Assembly: GCF_000093025.1 (NCBI RefSeq)
Contig: NC_014207.1
Location: forward strand, 682,001 to 746,000
DNA length: 64,000 nt
Reading direction: 5' to 3'
Source of the DNA: Methylotenera versatilis 301
GTDB taxonomy: Bacteria > Pseudomonadota > Gammaproteobacteria > Burkholderiales > Methylophilaceae
Below are positions 1-8,730 of the stretch, piece by piece. How positions within the stretch are numbered: the stretch's first letter is position 1; every line of letters starts with the position of its first letter. The notes below the pieces were generated by a model that was not told the DNA's origin, searched no databases, and worked only from the letters and a program-made list of their open reading frames with translations. A program made the position numbers and the translations under genes.

Positions 1-705
1 CCCGGTTTTTTTGTCCACAATGACGGACATGTTTGCTAACACAGAGCTTATTGGTAAAAACAAGAAGTCACTTTCAGGTCGATCAACCTCGATAATAAAT
101 TTATCAATCTCTGTTTTATTTTGAGCGCTTTTAGACCCAAGATGTTCAAGAGGTTTTCCAGATTTAATTACCTGATCAATATGATTGTTATATTGATCAT
201 ATAGTCTTGGGTATCTAAAGGCATTTGCAGATGCCACTTTTGCAAACATAGTTTCTTTTCTATCCTTTTTATCGGGAATGCCAATAGCTACTAGGACAGG
301 TCCAGTAATTGATAGTTTACGCCATTTTGGAACTTTCGCTTTAGTCAGCTCTTCTGGTGTAATGTCAACTGCTGCGGCGATTTGAAATTGATCTTTATTA
401 AATACGGTAAATACTGGACGTGAATCAAACATCACAGAAACACCATAGGATAGTGCTAAAACTTGCACGATTCCAATACAGAGTAGGTCAAATTTGAGTG
501 TTTTCTTACCTATTTTGAAAACAATTAACGTAAGTAGAGGACCTAAAAAAACATCAACGAAACCTATCAATGCAATCAGTTTTTTACCGCCAAGTAATGT
601 GAAGTAAGCACCGGGATACCATAAAAAATACATGGCAGTTAACACTAAAGCGACAATAGAAAAACTAATCAATAAATGGATGCCTGCTGCTTTAAATCTA
701 GTCAT
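1..705 (-). CDS. tfpZ: Type IV pilin accessory protein, TfpX/TfpZ-like (3' end cut by window edge)
   Basis: The minus strand is open from an ATG at 705 to the window edge (235 codons, no stop). The N-terminus starts MTRFKAAGIHLLIS and carries three likely membrane helices (about residues 8-28, 43-63 and 73-92) separated by a short FVDVFLGPLLTLIVF-type segment, followed by a soluble domain with a RPVFTVFNKDQF motif. This layout matches the TfpX/TfpZ family of inner-membrane accessory proteins, which in Pseudomonas are encoded next to certain pilin alleles and help pilin assembly. It lies directly downstream of the pilin gene on the same strand, with a terminator hairpin between. The exact role here is inferred from family and position. 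Confidence 0.8.
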   Translation of the reverse strand, partial: MTRFKAAGIHLLISFSIVALVLTAMYFLWYPGAYFTLLGGKKLIALIGFVDVFLGPLLTLIVFKIGKKTLKFDLLCIGIVQVLALSYGVSVMFDSRPVFTVFNKDQFQIAAAVDITPEELTKAKVPKWRKLSITGPVLVAIGIPDKKDRKETMFAKVASANAFRYPRLYDQYNNHIDQVIKSGKPLEHLGSKSAQNKTEIDKFIIEVDRPESDFLFLPISSVLANMSVIVDKKTG

Positions 706-756
706 AACAATCAAATCAATGGTGGTGGATAATTTGATTATATCAATAAGGAAAAA

Positions 757-787
757 AAATAAAAGCCTCTTAAAAGAGGCTTTTATT
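757..787 (-). terminator. Rho-independent terminator after the pilin gene
   Basis: AAAAGCCTCTT pairs with AAGAGGCTTTT around a short loop, and both flanks are A/T tracts, so it could act in both directions. It lies about 25 nt past the pilin stop. It probably ends most pilin transcripts and lets only a fraction read into the accessory gene, a common way to make far more pilin than accessory protein. Confidence 0.8.
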
Positions 788-810
788 TAGGTATGCGACT
801 TAATAAATAA

Positions 811-1251
811 TTATGGGCAGTCGCCTTGGCCTGGTTTGAAGCCACGTTTAACATCACATGAAGTGCCAGTATTTTTCCAAAGGATATTAGCATCACCAGC
901 AGCAAAAGTTGGTGTGTCAATTGTAGTGAGGTTAGTTCCCGTTGATGTGGTAGCGCCAGTTGTAACGCTTATAACACCATCAGTTACAGAGGTGATCGCG
1001 GTTAAGTTTTTTGATACTGCCAAAGTTGGTACGCCATTGCTACCAGCGCTGCAACCTGTAAACTTGCCTAGATCCGCGTTACACAAACCGATAGCTGATT
1101 TAGTTGATTCAAGTTCAGCTGCTGAACCTGCTGCACGTGTTCTTGATGTGTAGTCACTGTATTGTGGAATTGCGATCGCAGCCAAAATACCAATAATTGC
1201 AACAACAATCATTAACTCGATTAATGTAAAACCTTTTTGTACTTGTTTCAT
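811..1251 (-). CDS. pilA: Type IV pilin (major pilin, PilA/PilE type)
   Basis: A 146-residue type IVa prepilin. It has a short basic leader MKQVQKG followed by the prepilin peptidase site G7/F8; mature Glu5 is E12 and is followed by the hydrophobic polymerisation helix to about residue 28. Two cysteines near the C-terminus (C132, C145) can close the usual D-region disulfide loop, and a second pair (C57, C67) is present. The middle is rich in Thr/Ser/Gly, as in variable pilin heads. The start has a good ribosome site (AAGGAAG) and a sigma-54 promoter upstream. pilT and pilU lie further along the window, so the cell should make retractable pili. Confidence 0.92.
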   Translation of the reverse strand: MKQVQKGFTLIELMIVVAIIGILAAIAIPQYSDYTSRTRAAGSAAELESTKSAIGLCNADLGKFTGCSAGSNGVPTLAVSKNLTAITSVTDGVISVTTGATTSTGTNLTTIDTPTFAAGDANILWKNTGTSCDVKRGFKPGQGDCP

Positions 1252-1329
1252 TTTAGCTTCCTTTGAAAAAAAATTAAATTTTTTGCACTACACCCTAAGC
1301 ACTAGGTGTTGCCGTGCTTGGAATACATT

Positions 1330-1347
1330 AAGCAATGGTCGTGCCAA
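1330..1347 (-). promoter_or_regulatory. Sigma-54 (-24/-12) promoter of the pilin gene
   Basis: On the minus strand the sequence TTGGCACG, four bases, then TTGCTT matches the RpoN consensus TGGCACG-N4-TTGC. It lies about 80 nt upstream of the pilin ATG. RpoN with the PilS/PilR two-component system drives pilA in Pseudomonas and other proteobacteria, so the same control is likely here. Confidence 0.85.
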
Positions 1348-1360
1348 CTATTATTTTTCT

Positions 1361-1436
1361 GTAGGAGCGATCTGTAGATCGGGAAAGGTTGGTGATTTAA
1401 TATGCCACATTTTCGCGATCTAAAGATCGCTCCTAC
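1361..1436. repeat. REP-like inverted repeat pair
   Basis: GTAGGAGCGATCTGTAGATCG and its inverted partner CGCGATCTAAAGATCGCTCCTAC face each other across about 30 nt, and each half can also fold on itself through GATC-containing palindromes. This resembles the REP doublets scattered in intergenic DNA of many proteobacteria and mobilised by RAYT transposases. No RAYT gene is in the window, and this is the only copy of this type I see. Confidence 0.7.
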
Positions 1437-1550
1437 TTGGCTGTGACCCAATCATGATGGGAATTTCCGATATTGATACAAGTGGGTGATAAGTGTGAAT
1501 ATACGTATATGATACAAAAAATTACTTGTTGTTAGATTTATTTAAACAAT

Positions 1551-1580
1551 AAAAAAAGCGAAGTTTCCCTCGCTTCTTCT
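1551..1580 (-). terminator. Terminator downstream of mxaD
   Basis: On the minus strand GAAGCGA and TTCGCTT form a short stem around GGGAAAC, followed by a run of seven T residues. It sits about 110 nt past the mxaD stop, and past a short open frame discussed in the findings, so it probably ends the mxaD transcript. Confidence 0.65.
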
Positions 1581-1690
1581 TTATTTGACTGACAAAAATT
1601 GACACTTTTGTCAGATATTGTCACTTTACCAAAACTTCCACCATGGTTTTTTGCCAGATGTCCCTGCTTCTGCGCCAGTTAACTGGCCAG

Positions 1691-2242
1691 TTACTTTGAG
1701 TTTTCGGCTACCTTTTGTAAGTTAGCCAAACCTGAATCAAAAATACCAGTGATGGCTTTAACAGCTGTTTCGTCATCTTGACCCGCTGGGATTGGTGGGT
1801 TAAGTTTGTATAAGCGGTAGAAACGGCCAACCCATGTTACTTTTGATTCGCCTGGTTTGTCGCCTTTTTCTACAGTCATTGTTGCGTTGTAGTCTGTTAG
1901 TGGTAGTGTGCCAGAAACGATTTCATACTTGATTTTCATTGACGCGTCATCAATGCTGCGCAGCTTTTCGTACACATTGCCGCCATCTTTAAAAGTAAGT
2001 GTTCTGAAAGTAGCCATGTCACCATTTTCATCTTTTTTCTGTTCTACTTTTGTGCCGGCTACGCCCGGATGCCATTTATGAATGCCACCAAAATCTTTAA
2101 CGATTGCCCAAACTTTAGCTGGATCAGCTTTGATTGTAATGGTTTTTTCAACTTTTTGTGGTGATGGGCCGTGCGCTGCTGCGGTGAACGGAACTAGACT
2201 TACGCTTAAGCCAAGCGCAAGCAATGCTAAAATCTTTTTCAT
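1691..2242 (-). CDS. mxaD: MxaD-family periplasmic protein (SRPBCC fold)
   Basis: 183 residues with a clear signal peptide (cleavage about residue 23, after PFTAAA), then an SRPBCC/polyketide-cyclase-like domain over about residues 31-175 (VEKTITIKADPAKVWAIVKDFGG; W at the cup entrance). This fits MxaD, a periplasmic protein of methylotrophs thought to help electron transfer between methanol dehydrogenase and cytochrome cL. No mxaF, xoxF or cytochrome gene is nearby, so its partner is encoded elsewhere. It follows the beta-propeller gene on the same strand after about 220 nt of leader containing small hairpins. The C-terminus may be altered (see findings). Assignment by overall resemblance. 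Confidence 0.75.
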   Translation of the reverse strand: MKKILALLALGLSVSLVPFTAAAHGPSPQKVEKTITIKADPAKVWAIVKDFGGIHKWHPGVAGTKVEQKKDENGDMATFRTLTFKDGGNVYEKLRSIDDASMKIKYEIVSGTLPLTDYNATMTVEKGDKPGESKVTWVGRFYRLYKLNPPIPAGQDDETAVKAITGIFDSGLANLQKVAENSK

Positions 2243-2460
2243 TTACTAATCTCCATGACTCTCTGGACGAGAGGCTTTAAAACTCTCAATTAAGAGAGGC
2301 TCTATTTAAACTACTTAAAAAACAACGATGCATTATAAATGAGAAAGATAGTTTTTAGAAACTAAGCCTTGCAAATGCACTGCTGCTTGCATTTAGGTTA
2401 ACGCTATTGCCGTATCTTGGTTGACAAAGACGTGAGGGGTGATGAACGAGCGAGGTCATT

Positions 2461-3465
2461 TTAACGATTTAAAACAAACTGCCCAAATGCGCGACTTTTG
2501 TCGCCAGTTTTTATTATAGTGAGGATTTGGTTGGTTTCAGTGTCAATCACGCTAACGCTATTACTGCCCCAATTCGCAACATAGGCGCGGCTGTTGGCGT
2601 AATCTAAGCTGACACCTTCTGGTGTGTTGCCGACATTAATCGTGGCAATGGCTTTGCGCGTAGACATATTAATAACGGTCACGCTGTCGTCCTGCGTGTT
2701 GCTCACATAGAGTTTCTTTCCGTCCAAACTGATCGCCGCACAATAGGGGTGGTAGCCTACTTTTACTTTATATTGCGCATTGGTTTTGGTGTTAATGATA
2801 CTGACCGTATCCTCTTTTACATTGACACTGACCAACCATAAGCCTGTTTTGCTGATAGCAAGTCCAAAAGGGTGCTTACCTACTGGAATACGTTTTTTGA
2901 TAGTAAGGCTTGCCGTGTCTATCACTTCAACATCGTTGCTATCTCGGTTAGCGATATACAGCCATTTGTTATTCGGGCTGACTACCATGCCAGCCGGTGC
3001 ATCGCCAACACTGACTTCATTTGTCGTGTGGTCTTCACTCGTACTAATGGCTAAGACGCGATTATCAAACCAATCCGCCACATAGAGCGTCTTGCTATCC
3101 GGCGATAGTGCTAGGCCTACAGGAGAGCCTTTGATTTTTATGGTTTCTACTAAGGTGTTATTTTGGATGTCTATAATCGATATTTCCTGACTTTCTACAT
3201 TAGAAATATAAACACGATTTAGCTTAGCTGAAACAGCAACTCCCACAGGCCCTTTACCAACCTTGATAGTGTTAGTGACTTGGTTTGTTGAGGTGTCAAT
3301 GACTGATACTGAGTCTTCGCCTTGATTGGTAATATAGGCTAAGTTTGTATGAGCTGGTTTGATTGCGGCTTGGCAAGCTGTGGTTAGCGTGCACGTGAGT
3401 ACGCTGATGATCAAAAGTGCAATAATCTGGTTAATTCTCAAAAATTTAATTGATAGTATTTTCAT
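2461..3465 (-). CDS. YVTN-repeat beta-propeller protein, exported
   Basis: 334 residues. I start it at the ATG at 3465 because it begins a signal sequence (MKILSIKFLRINQIIALLIISVLTC); an upstream extension would run into the divergent rppH start. The mature part contains about seven repeats of roughly 42 residues with the pattern Y-[IV]-[STA]-N ... D-S-V-[ST]-V-I-[DN] ... G-x-x-P-x-G-[VL], i.e. a seven-bladed YVTN propeller. Such proteins occur in periplasm or on the surface and are often neighbours of PQQ/alcohol oxidation genes. A cysteine near the signal peptide end (TTAC) might be lipidated, but the lipobox is poor. No enzymatic activity can be assigned. Confidence 0.8.
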   Translation of the reverse strand: MKILSIKFLRINQIIALLIISVLTCTLTTACQAAIKPAHTNLAYITNQGEDSVSVIDTSTNQVTNTIKVGKGPVGVAVSAKLNRVYISNVESQEISIIDIQNNTLVETIKIKGSPVGLALSPDSKTLYVADWFDNRVLAISTSEDHTTNEVSVGDAPAGMVVSPNNKWLYIANRDSNDVEVIDTASLTIKKRIPVGKHPFGLAISKTGLWLVSVNVKEDTVSIINTKTNAQYKVKVGYHPYCAAISLDGKKLYVSNTQDDSVTVINMSTRKAIATINVGNTPEGVSLDYANSRAYVANWGSNSVSVIDTETNQILTIIKTGDKSRAFGQFVLNR

Positions 3466-3553
3466 AGGCTTAGCTATTATACTCAAATGGCTGCTTTCAA
3501 AAATACTCAAAATATGAAAAAATCGTATTAAATAATTTAGGCAGTAAAACGTT

Positions 3554-4039
3554 ATGTTAGATCGAGACGGGTTTCGCCCGAATGTTGGCATTATTATATG
3601 TAATGCCAACAATCAGGTTTTTTGGGGCAAGCGTATTCGTGAGCATGCTTGGCAGTTTCCGCAAGGTGGTATTAACCATGGCGAAAGCCCAGAGCAGGCC
3701 ATGTATCGCGAGTTGATGGAAGAGGTAGGTTTAAAGCCTGAGCACGTGCAAATTTTGGGTCGCACCAAAGACTGGCTTAGATATGAAGTGCCTTCTACAT
3801 GGATTAAGCGTGAGTATCGCGGCAGCTACAAAGGCCAAAAGCAAATTTGGTATTTATTGCGTATGCTCGGTCGCGATAGTGATGTGTCGCTGCGGGCAAG
3901 CGAACATCCAGAGTTTGATGCATGGCGTTGGAGTGAATACTGGGTGCCGTTAGAAGATGTGATTGAGTTTAAGCGCGGTGTCTATGAATCTGCGCTCAAT
4001 GAGTTGGCACCACATTTGCATCATAAACATGTTAAGTAA
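3554..4039 (+). CDS. rppH: RNA 5'-pyrophosphohydrolase RppH
   Basis: 161 residues, the usual length. RppH removes pyrophosphate from the 5' end of triphosphorylated mRNA and so opens it to RNase E/G decay. The complete Nudix box lies at residues 38-60 (G38-x5-E44-x7-R52-E53-x2-E56-E57-x-G59). The N-terminal [15 protein letters not shown] and the motif WQFPQGG are typical of RppH rather than other Nudix enzymes. It is divergent from the propeller gene and convergent with psd, with a shared terminator between. No strong Shine-Dalgarno sequence is visible. Confidence 0.95.
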   Translation: MLDRDGFRPNVGIIICNANNQVFWGKRIREHAWQFPQGGINHGESPEQAMYRELMEEVGLKPEHVQILGRTKDWLRYEVPSTWIKREYRGSYKGQKQIWYLLRMLGRDSDVSLRASEHPEFDAWRWSEYWVPLEDVIEFKRGVYESALNELAPHLHHKHVK

Positions 4040-4053
4040 TTAGTTGTAAAATG

Positions 4054-4087
4054 AAAAAGCCTGCAATATATTAATTGCAGGCTTTTT
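4054..4087. terminator. Bidirectional terminator between rppH and psd
   Basis: AAAAAGCCTGCAA and TTGCAGGCTTTTT form a 13-bp stem with an 8-nt AT loop between the convergent rppH and psd genes. Both sides give a T run, so it can stop transcription from either direction. Confidence 0.9.
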
Positions 4088-4103
4088 AATCAGCTTACTT
4101 CTG

Positions 4104-4958
4104 TTACTTTTTATTACCCATCAATTCACCTAGGCGGATAGTTCTTGCAGGCTGCCAATCACTATTAAACTGCAGCATATCTTTTTCAAATAGCATGACT
4201 ACGGTAGAGCCGAGTAAAAACTTGCCCATTTCATCACCTTGTTTCAGAGTGATATTTTTCGAATTGTAATTCCACGTTTTAGTTTTACCTGTGCGAGGTG
4301 GATTGATGATGCCATTTTCGGCATCATGCCAGACTGTTGCCATACTGCCAACAATGGTCGCACCGACTAGTACCATGACAAAGCTGCCGTGCTGCGTAGA
4401 AGTGAATTCACACACCACACGTTCATTTCTGGCAAATAATCCGGGTACGCCTTGCGCTGTGGTTGGGTTTACAGAGAATAAAGCACCTGGAACATAGGTC
4501 ATGCTTTTTAACGTGCCGTCACAAGGCATATGAATACGGTGATAATCTTTTGGACTTAAATACAGGCAAGCAAAATGACCATTTTCGAATTTTTCTGCTA
4601 ATACTTTGTTGCCGCCAACTAAGGCAGTTGTGGAGTATGAGTGACCTTTTGCCTGAAATATTTGGTCTTTTTCAATCGTACCAAATTGGCTAATCGCACC
4701 ATCTACAGGGCAAATAAAATCAGCTTGAGCAATTGGTCGTGCGCCAGTTCTGAGGGGGCGTGTAAAGAATTCGTTGAAAGTTTTATAGGATGCAATGTCA
4801 GGATTAGCAGCCTCAGCCATATTGACTTGATAGCGTTTTACGAACCATGTAATGACTGATGTAGTTAAATTACCGCCTTGATAGTGAGCTAATTTACCAG
4901 CAAGTGCAGTAATCGCCTGTTTCGGTAAAATGTATTGTAATAGCACTGTCATGTTCAT
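4104..4958 (-). CDS. psd: Phosphatidylserine decarboxylase proenzyme
   Basis: 284 residues. Converts phosphatidylserine to phosphatidylethanolamine at the inner membrane. The self-cleavage motif LGST is at residues 249-252; Ser251 becomes the pyruvoyl group of the small subunit. Other family signatures are FNEFFTRPL, CPVDGAISQFG (catalytic Asp) and YLSPKDYHRIHMPCDG (catalytic His). Length and motif place it with the membrane-linked type I enzymes of E. coli type. Monocistronic by position, between two terminators. Confidence 0.96.
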   Translation of the reverse strand: MNMTVLLQYILPKQAITALAGKLAHYQGGNLTTSVITWFVKRYQVNMAEAANPDIASYKTFNEFFTRPLRTGARPIAQADFICPVDGAISQFGTIEKDQIFQAKGHSYSTTALVGGNKVLAEKFENGHFACLYLSPKDYHRIHMPCDGTLKSMTYVPGALFSVNPTTAQGVPGLFARNERVVCEFTSTQHGSFVMVLVGATIVGSMATVWHDAENGIINPPRTGKTKTWNYNSKNITLKQGDEMGKFLLGSTVVMLFEKDMLQFNSDWQPARTIRLGELMGNKK

Positions 4959-5002
4959 ATTTAGCTAACCTTATTTGGAACCACTTACTTCTCTAAATTC
5001 AT

Positions 5003-5040
5003 AAAAAAAGGGCAAACCGCTAAACGTTTTGCCCTTTTAA
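5003..5040. terminator. Terminator after ilvC
   Basis: AAAGGGCAAA and TTTGCCCTTT form a stem with a loop of about 11 nt and A/T tracts on both sides. On the minus strand it lies just past the ilvC stop and ends in a run of seven T residues. Confidence 0.9.
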
Positions 5041-5056
5041 TTTTAGCTAACTAAAA

Positions 5057-6088
<1,032 letters not shown>

Positions 6089-6138
6089 TCAATGCAAATG
6101 CTGAATAAATTATAGAGAGATTTTTTAACCTGTTTTGC

Positions 6139-6645
6139 TTAAACTTTTAAAATTCGGTCGCCACGGCCTATGCCAGAAGCGCCTGTACGTACTGTTTCTA
6201 AAATTGCGGCTTTATCAAGGCTTTCGATAAAGGCGTCTAACTTAGTGCCTGAGCCGGTAAGCTCAATAGTAAAGCTGCCGTCGGCCACATCGATAATACG
6301 ACCACGGAAAATATCACACATGCGTTTCATTTCTTCACGAAACGCACCCGTTGCTTTGACTTTTACGAGCATCAATTCGCGCTCGATAAATTTACCATCG
6401 TTTAAATCAAGCACTTTGACAACGTCAATAAGCTTGTTTAACTGTTTAATGATTTGTTCGATAATCGCTTCAGAACCTGAAGTGACAATAGTCATGCGAG
6501 ACAATGTTGGGTCTTCTGTCACGGCGACTGTGAGTGATTCAATGTTGTAGCCGCGCGCTGAAAATAAACCTGCCACGCGTGATAATGCGCCAGCTTCATT
6601 TTCCATGAGGAGTGAAATAATATGGCGAGGAGCGTTAGTAGTCAT
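6139..6645 (-). CDS. ilvH: Acetolactate synthase small (regulatory) subunit
   Basis: 168 residues with an N-terminal ACT domain (RHIISLLMENEAGALSRVAGLFSARGYNIESL), which binds valine for feedback control, and the usual C-terminal domain. It activates the catalytic subunit encoded just upstream. The start ATG overlaps the ilvI stop in a TAATG junction and has a GGAGG ribosome site inside the end of ilvI, so the two subunits are translationally coupled. Confidence 0.96.
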   Translation of the reverse strand: MTTNAPRHIISLLMENEAGALSRVAGLFSARGYNIESLTVAVTEDPTLSRMTIVTSGSEAIIEQIIKQLNKLIDVVKVLDLNDGKFIERELMLVKVKATGAFREEMKRMCDIFRGRIIDVADGSFTIELTGSGTKLDAFIESLDKAAILETVRTGASGIGRGDRILKV

Positions 6646-8396
6646 TATAGATCCTCCGCGCCAATATCACTGGCCAAAATCATTTCAGACAAACCTTTAC
6701 CATTTTGTATCATTGGGAATACGTTTTCTTTTTGATCGGTAATGAAATCTAAAAACACAAAGCGAGACTTCATATCAAAAGCTTCTTTCAGAGCGCCTTC
6801 AACGTCGCTAGGTTTGGTGATTTGCATACCTACATGACCATAAGCTTCGGCCAATTTAACAAAGTCTGGCAAGCTGTCCATATAAGATTCTGAATAACGA
6901 TTCTCATAGAAAAACTCTTGCCATTGACGCACCATACCCAAGTAGCGGTTGTTTAGCATAATGACTTTAATCGGCAAATGATATTGTGCGCAGGTTGAAA
7001 GCTCTTGAATATTCATTTGAATACTGCCTTCACCCGTTACGCATGCCACTTGTGCGTTTGGATGTGCAAACTGCACGCCCATTGCATATGGCAAGCCAAC
7101 GCCCATAGTGCCCAAGCCACCAGAGTTAATCCAACGACGTGGGTCGTTAAACTTGTAATATTGCGCTGCCCACATTTGATGTTGACCAACGTCTGACGTT
7201 ACAAAAGCTTCGCCTTTAGTCACTTCATGCAATTTTTGAATAACATATTGCGGTTTAATAAACTCATCGCTTTGTGCAAAATCTAAACATTTTTTACCGC
7301 GCCAAGCGTTAATTTGTTTAAACCAAGCCGCTAGCGCGTTGGTGTTTTGTGCAGGCTTTTCAGTAGCAATCAGTTCGTTCATATCTGCAAGTACAGATTT
7401 AACGTCACCCACGATAGGCACATCGATTTTTACACGTTTTGATATTGACGATGGGTCAATGTCAATATGAATAATCGTACGAGGTGTTGATAAGAAGTGT
7501 TTGGTGTTACCAATTACGCGGTCGTCAAAACGTGCGCCAACGGCTAAAAGCACGTCACACTCTTGCATCGCCATATTTGCTTCATAAGTGCCGTGCATGC
7601 CAAGCATGCCCAAGAACTTTTCATCAGACGCAGGGAAGCCACCTAGCCCCATTAAGGTGCTAGTAATAGGAATACCCATAGACTGAATAAGCTTAATTAA
7701 ATGTGCAGATGCATCGCCCAACACCACGCCACCGCCTGAATACACCATAGGGCGTTTCGCTTCGGCAAGTAATTTAAGCGCTTTTTTAATTTGGCCCAAA
7801 TGACCTTTAGTCACAGGGTTGTACGAACGTAAACTGACGCTTTCAGGGTACTCAAATTTGCATAGATCAGCGGTAATATCTTTTGGAATATCGACTAAAA
7901 CAGGGCCTGGACGACCACTTGCGGCTACGTAAAATGCCTTTTTCATGGTTGCCGCAATGTCTTTTACATCTTTAACCAAGAAGTTATGTTTTACGCATGG
8001 GCGGGTAATGCCGACTGTGTCGCACTCTTGGAATGCATCTTCACCAATGGCGTAAGTCGGCACTTGGCCGCTAATAATCACCATAGGGATTGAATCCATA
8101 TAAGCCGTAGCAATACCAGTCACCGCGTTAGTCGCGCCTGGACCAGAGGTGACAAGTGCAACACCCACTTTGCCTGTAGAGCGAGAGTACGCATCAGCTG
8201 CGTGTAGTGCAGCCTGCTCGTGACGCACTAAAATATGCTTGAATTTATCCTGATGATAAATAGCGTCATAGATATGCAACACAGCGCCGCCTGGGTAGCC
8301 AAATACAAACTCAACGTTTTCTTCATGCAGGCAACGAATTAAAATTTCCGCGCCTGTAATTTGCTTGGAACTACTGTTTTTTGGAGTATCTGCCAT
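6645..8396 (-). CDS. ilvI: Acetolactate synthase large (catalytic) subunit, biosynthetic
   Basis: 583 residues. ThDP- and FAD-dependent condensation of two pyruvates, or pyruvate with 2-oxobutyrate, the first common step of branched-chain amino-acid synthesis. Seen: catalytic Glu in VRHEQAALHAADAY; GYPGGAVLHIYDA; the FAD region with GARFDDRV; and the ThDP/Mg motif GEGSIQMNIQE...NNRYLGMVRQWQ, with the GMVRQWQ element of anabolic AHAS. The gene begins the ilv cluster; no leader peptide rich in branched-chain codons is evident upstream. Confidence 0.96.
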   Translation of the reverse strand: MADTPKNSSSKQITGAEILIRCLHEENVEFVFGYPGGAVLHIYDAIYHQDKFKHILVRHEQAALHAADAYSRSTGKVGVALVTSGPGATNAVTGIATAYMDSIPMVIISGQVPTYAIGEDAFQECDTVGITRPCVKHNFLVKDVKDIAATMKKAFYVAASGRPGPVLVDIPKDITADLCKFEYPESVSLRSYNPVTKGHLGQIKKALKLLAEAKRPMVYSGGGVVLGDASAHLIKLIQSMGIPITSTLMGLGGFPASDEKFLGMLGMHGTYEANMAMQECDVLLAVGARFDDRVIGNTKHFLSTPRTIIHIDIDPSSISKRVKIDVPIVGDVKSVLADMNELIATEKPAQNTNALAAWFKQINAWRGKKCLDFAQSDEFIKPQYVIQKLHEVTKGEAFVTSDVGQHQMWAAQYYKFNDPRRWINSGGLGTMGVGLPYAMGVQFAHPNAQVACVTGEGSIQMNIQELSTCAQYHLPIKVIMLNNRYLGMVRQWQEFFYENRYSESYMDSLPDFVKLAEAYGHVGMQITKPSDVEGALKEAFDMKSRFVFLDFITDQKENVFPMIQNGKGLSEMILASDIGAEDL

Positions 8397-8730
8397 AAAT
8401 CTTTTAATTAAAATATTTTTTTATATTTTATACATTATTCGGTAACCCTATAGATTAACGGTTTGAGGCCATTTGGTCAAGAATGAAAGTGTTGATGGTG
8501 AGTTGCTTTTGAGATAAGGCTATGTTTATTTGGACATTCTTTGCAAAGGAAACTTTAATATTGGCCAGATATTGTGTGATGTCTAGTTGCTATCACTAAA
8601 ATATATGTGAAATGACATGCCTTGCGTCTGCATGGATGTTGGCTTGCAGGCATGCCACTTTATTCTAAAGTTCTGTCCTATTTCATTTCAGTAATAATTG
8701 ACATCATAGGTTAATTATAAGCGACTAGTT
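8397..8730. other. Intergenic region upstream of ilvI
   Basis: 334 bases with no convincing gene. An imperfect inverted repeat at 8616-8654 (CATGCCTTGC against GCAGGCATG, one bulge) lies about 80 nt past the stop of the upstream ATPase gene and lacks a T run. The 60 bases next to ilvI are very AT-rich and must hold the ilv promoter, but I cannot pick one -35/-10 pair with confidence. Confidence 0.5.

Noticed and set aside
836-1153. Plus-strand open frame opposite the pilin gene
   Set aside because: It is the antisense shadow of a pilin gene with an unmistakable prepilin signature and promoter; no ribosome site.
8616-8654. Terminator for the GspE/PilB ATPase gene
   Set aside because: The inverted repeat is imperfect, has a long loop and lacks a T run; kept only as a note on the intergenic region.
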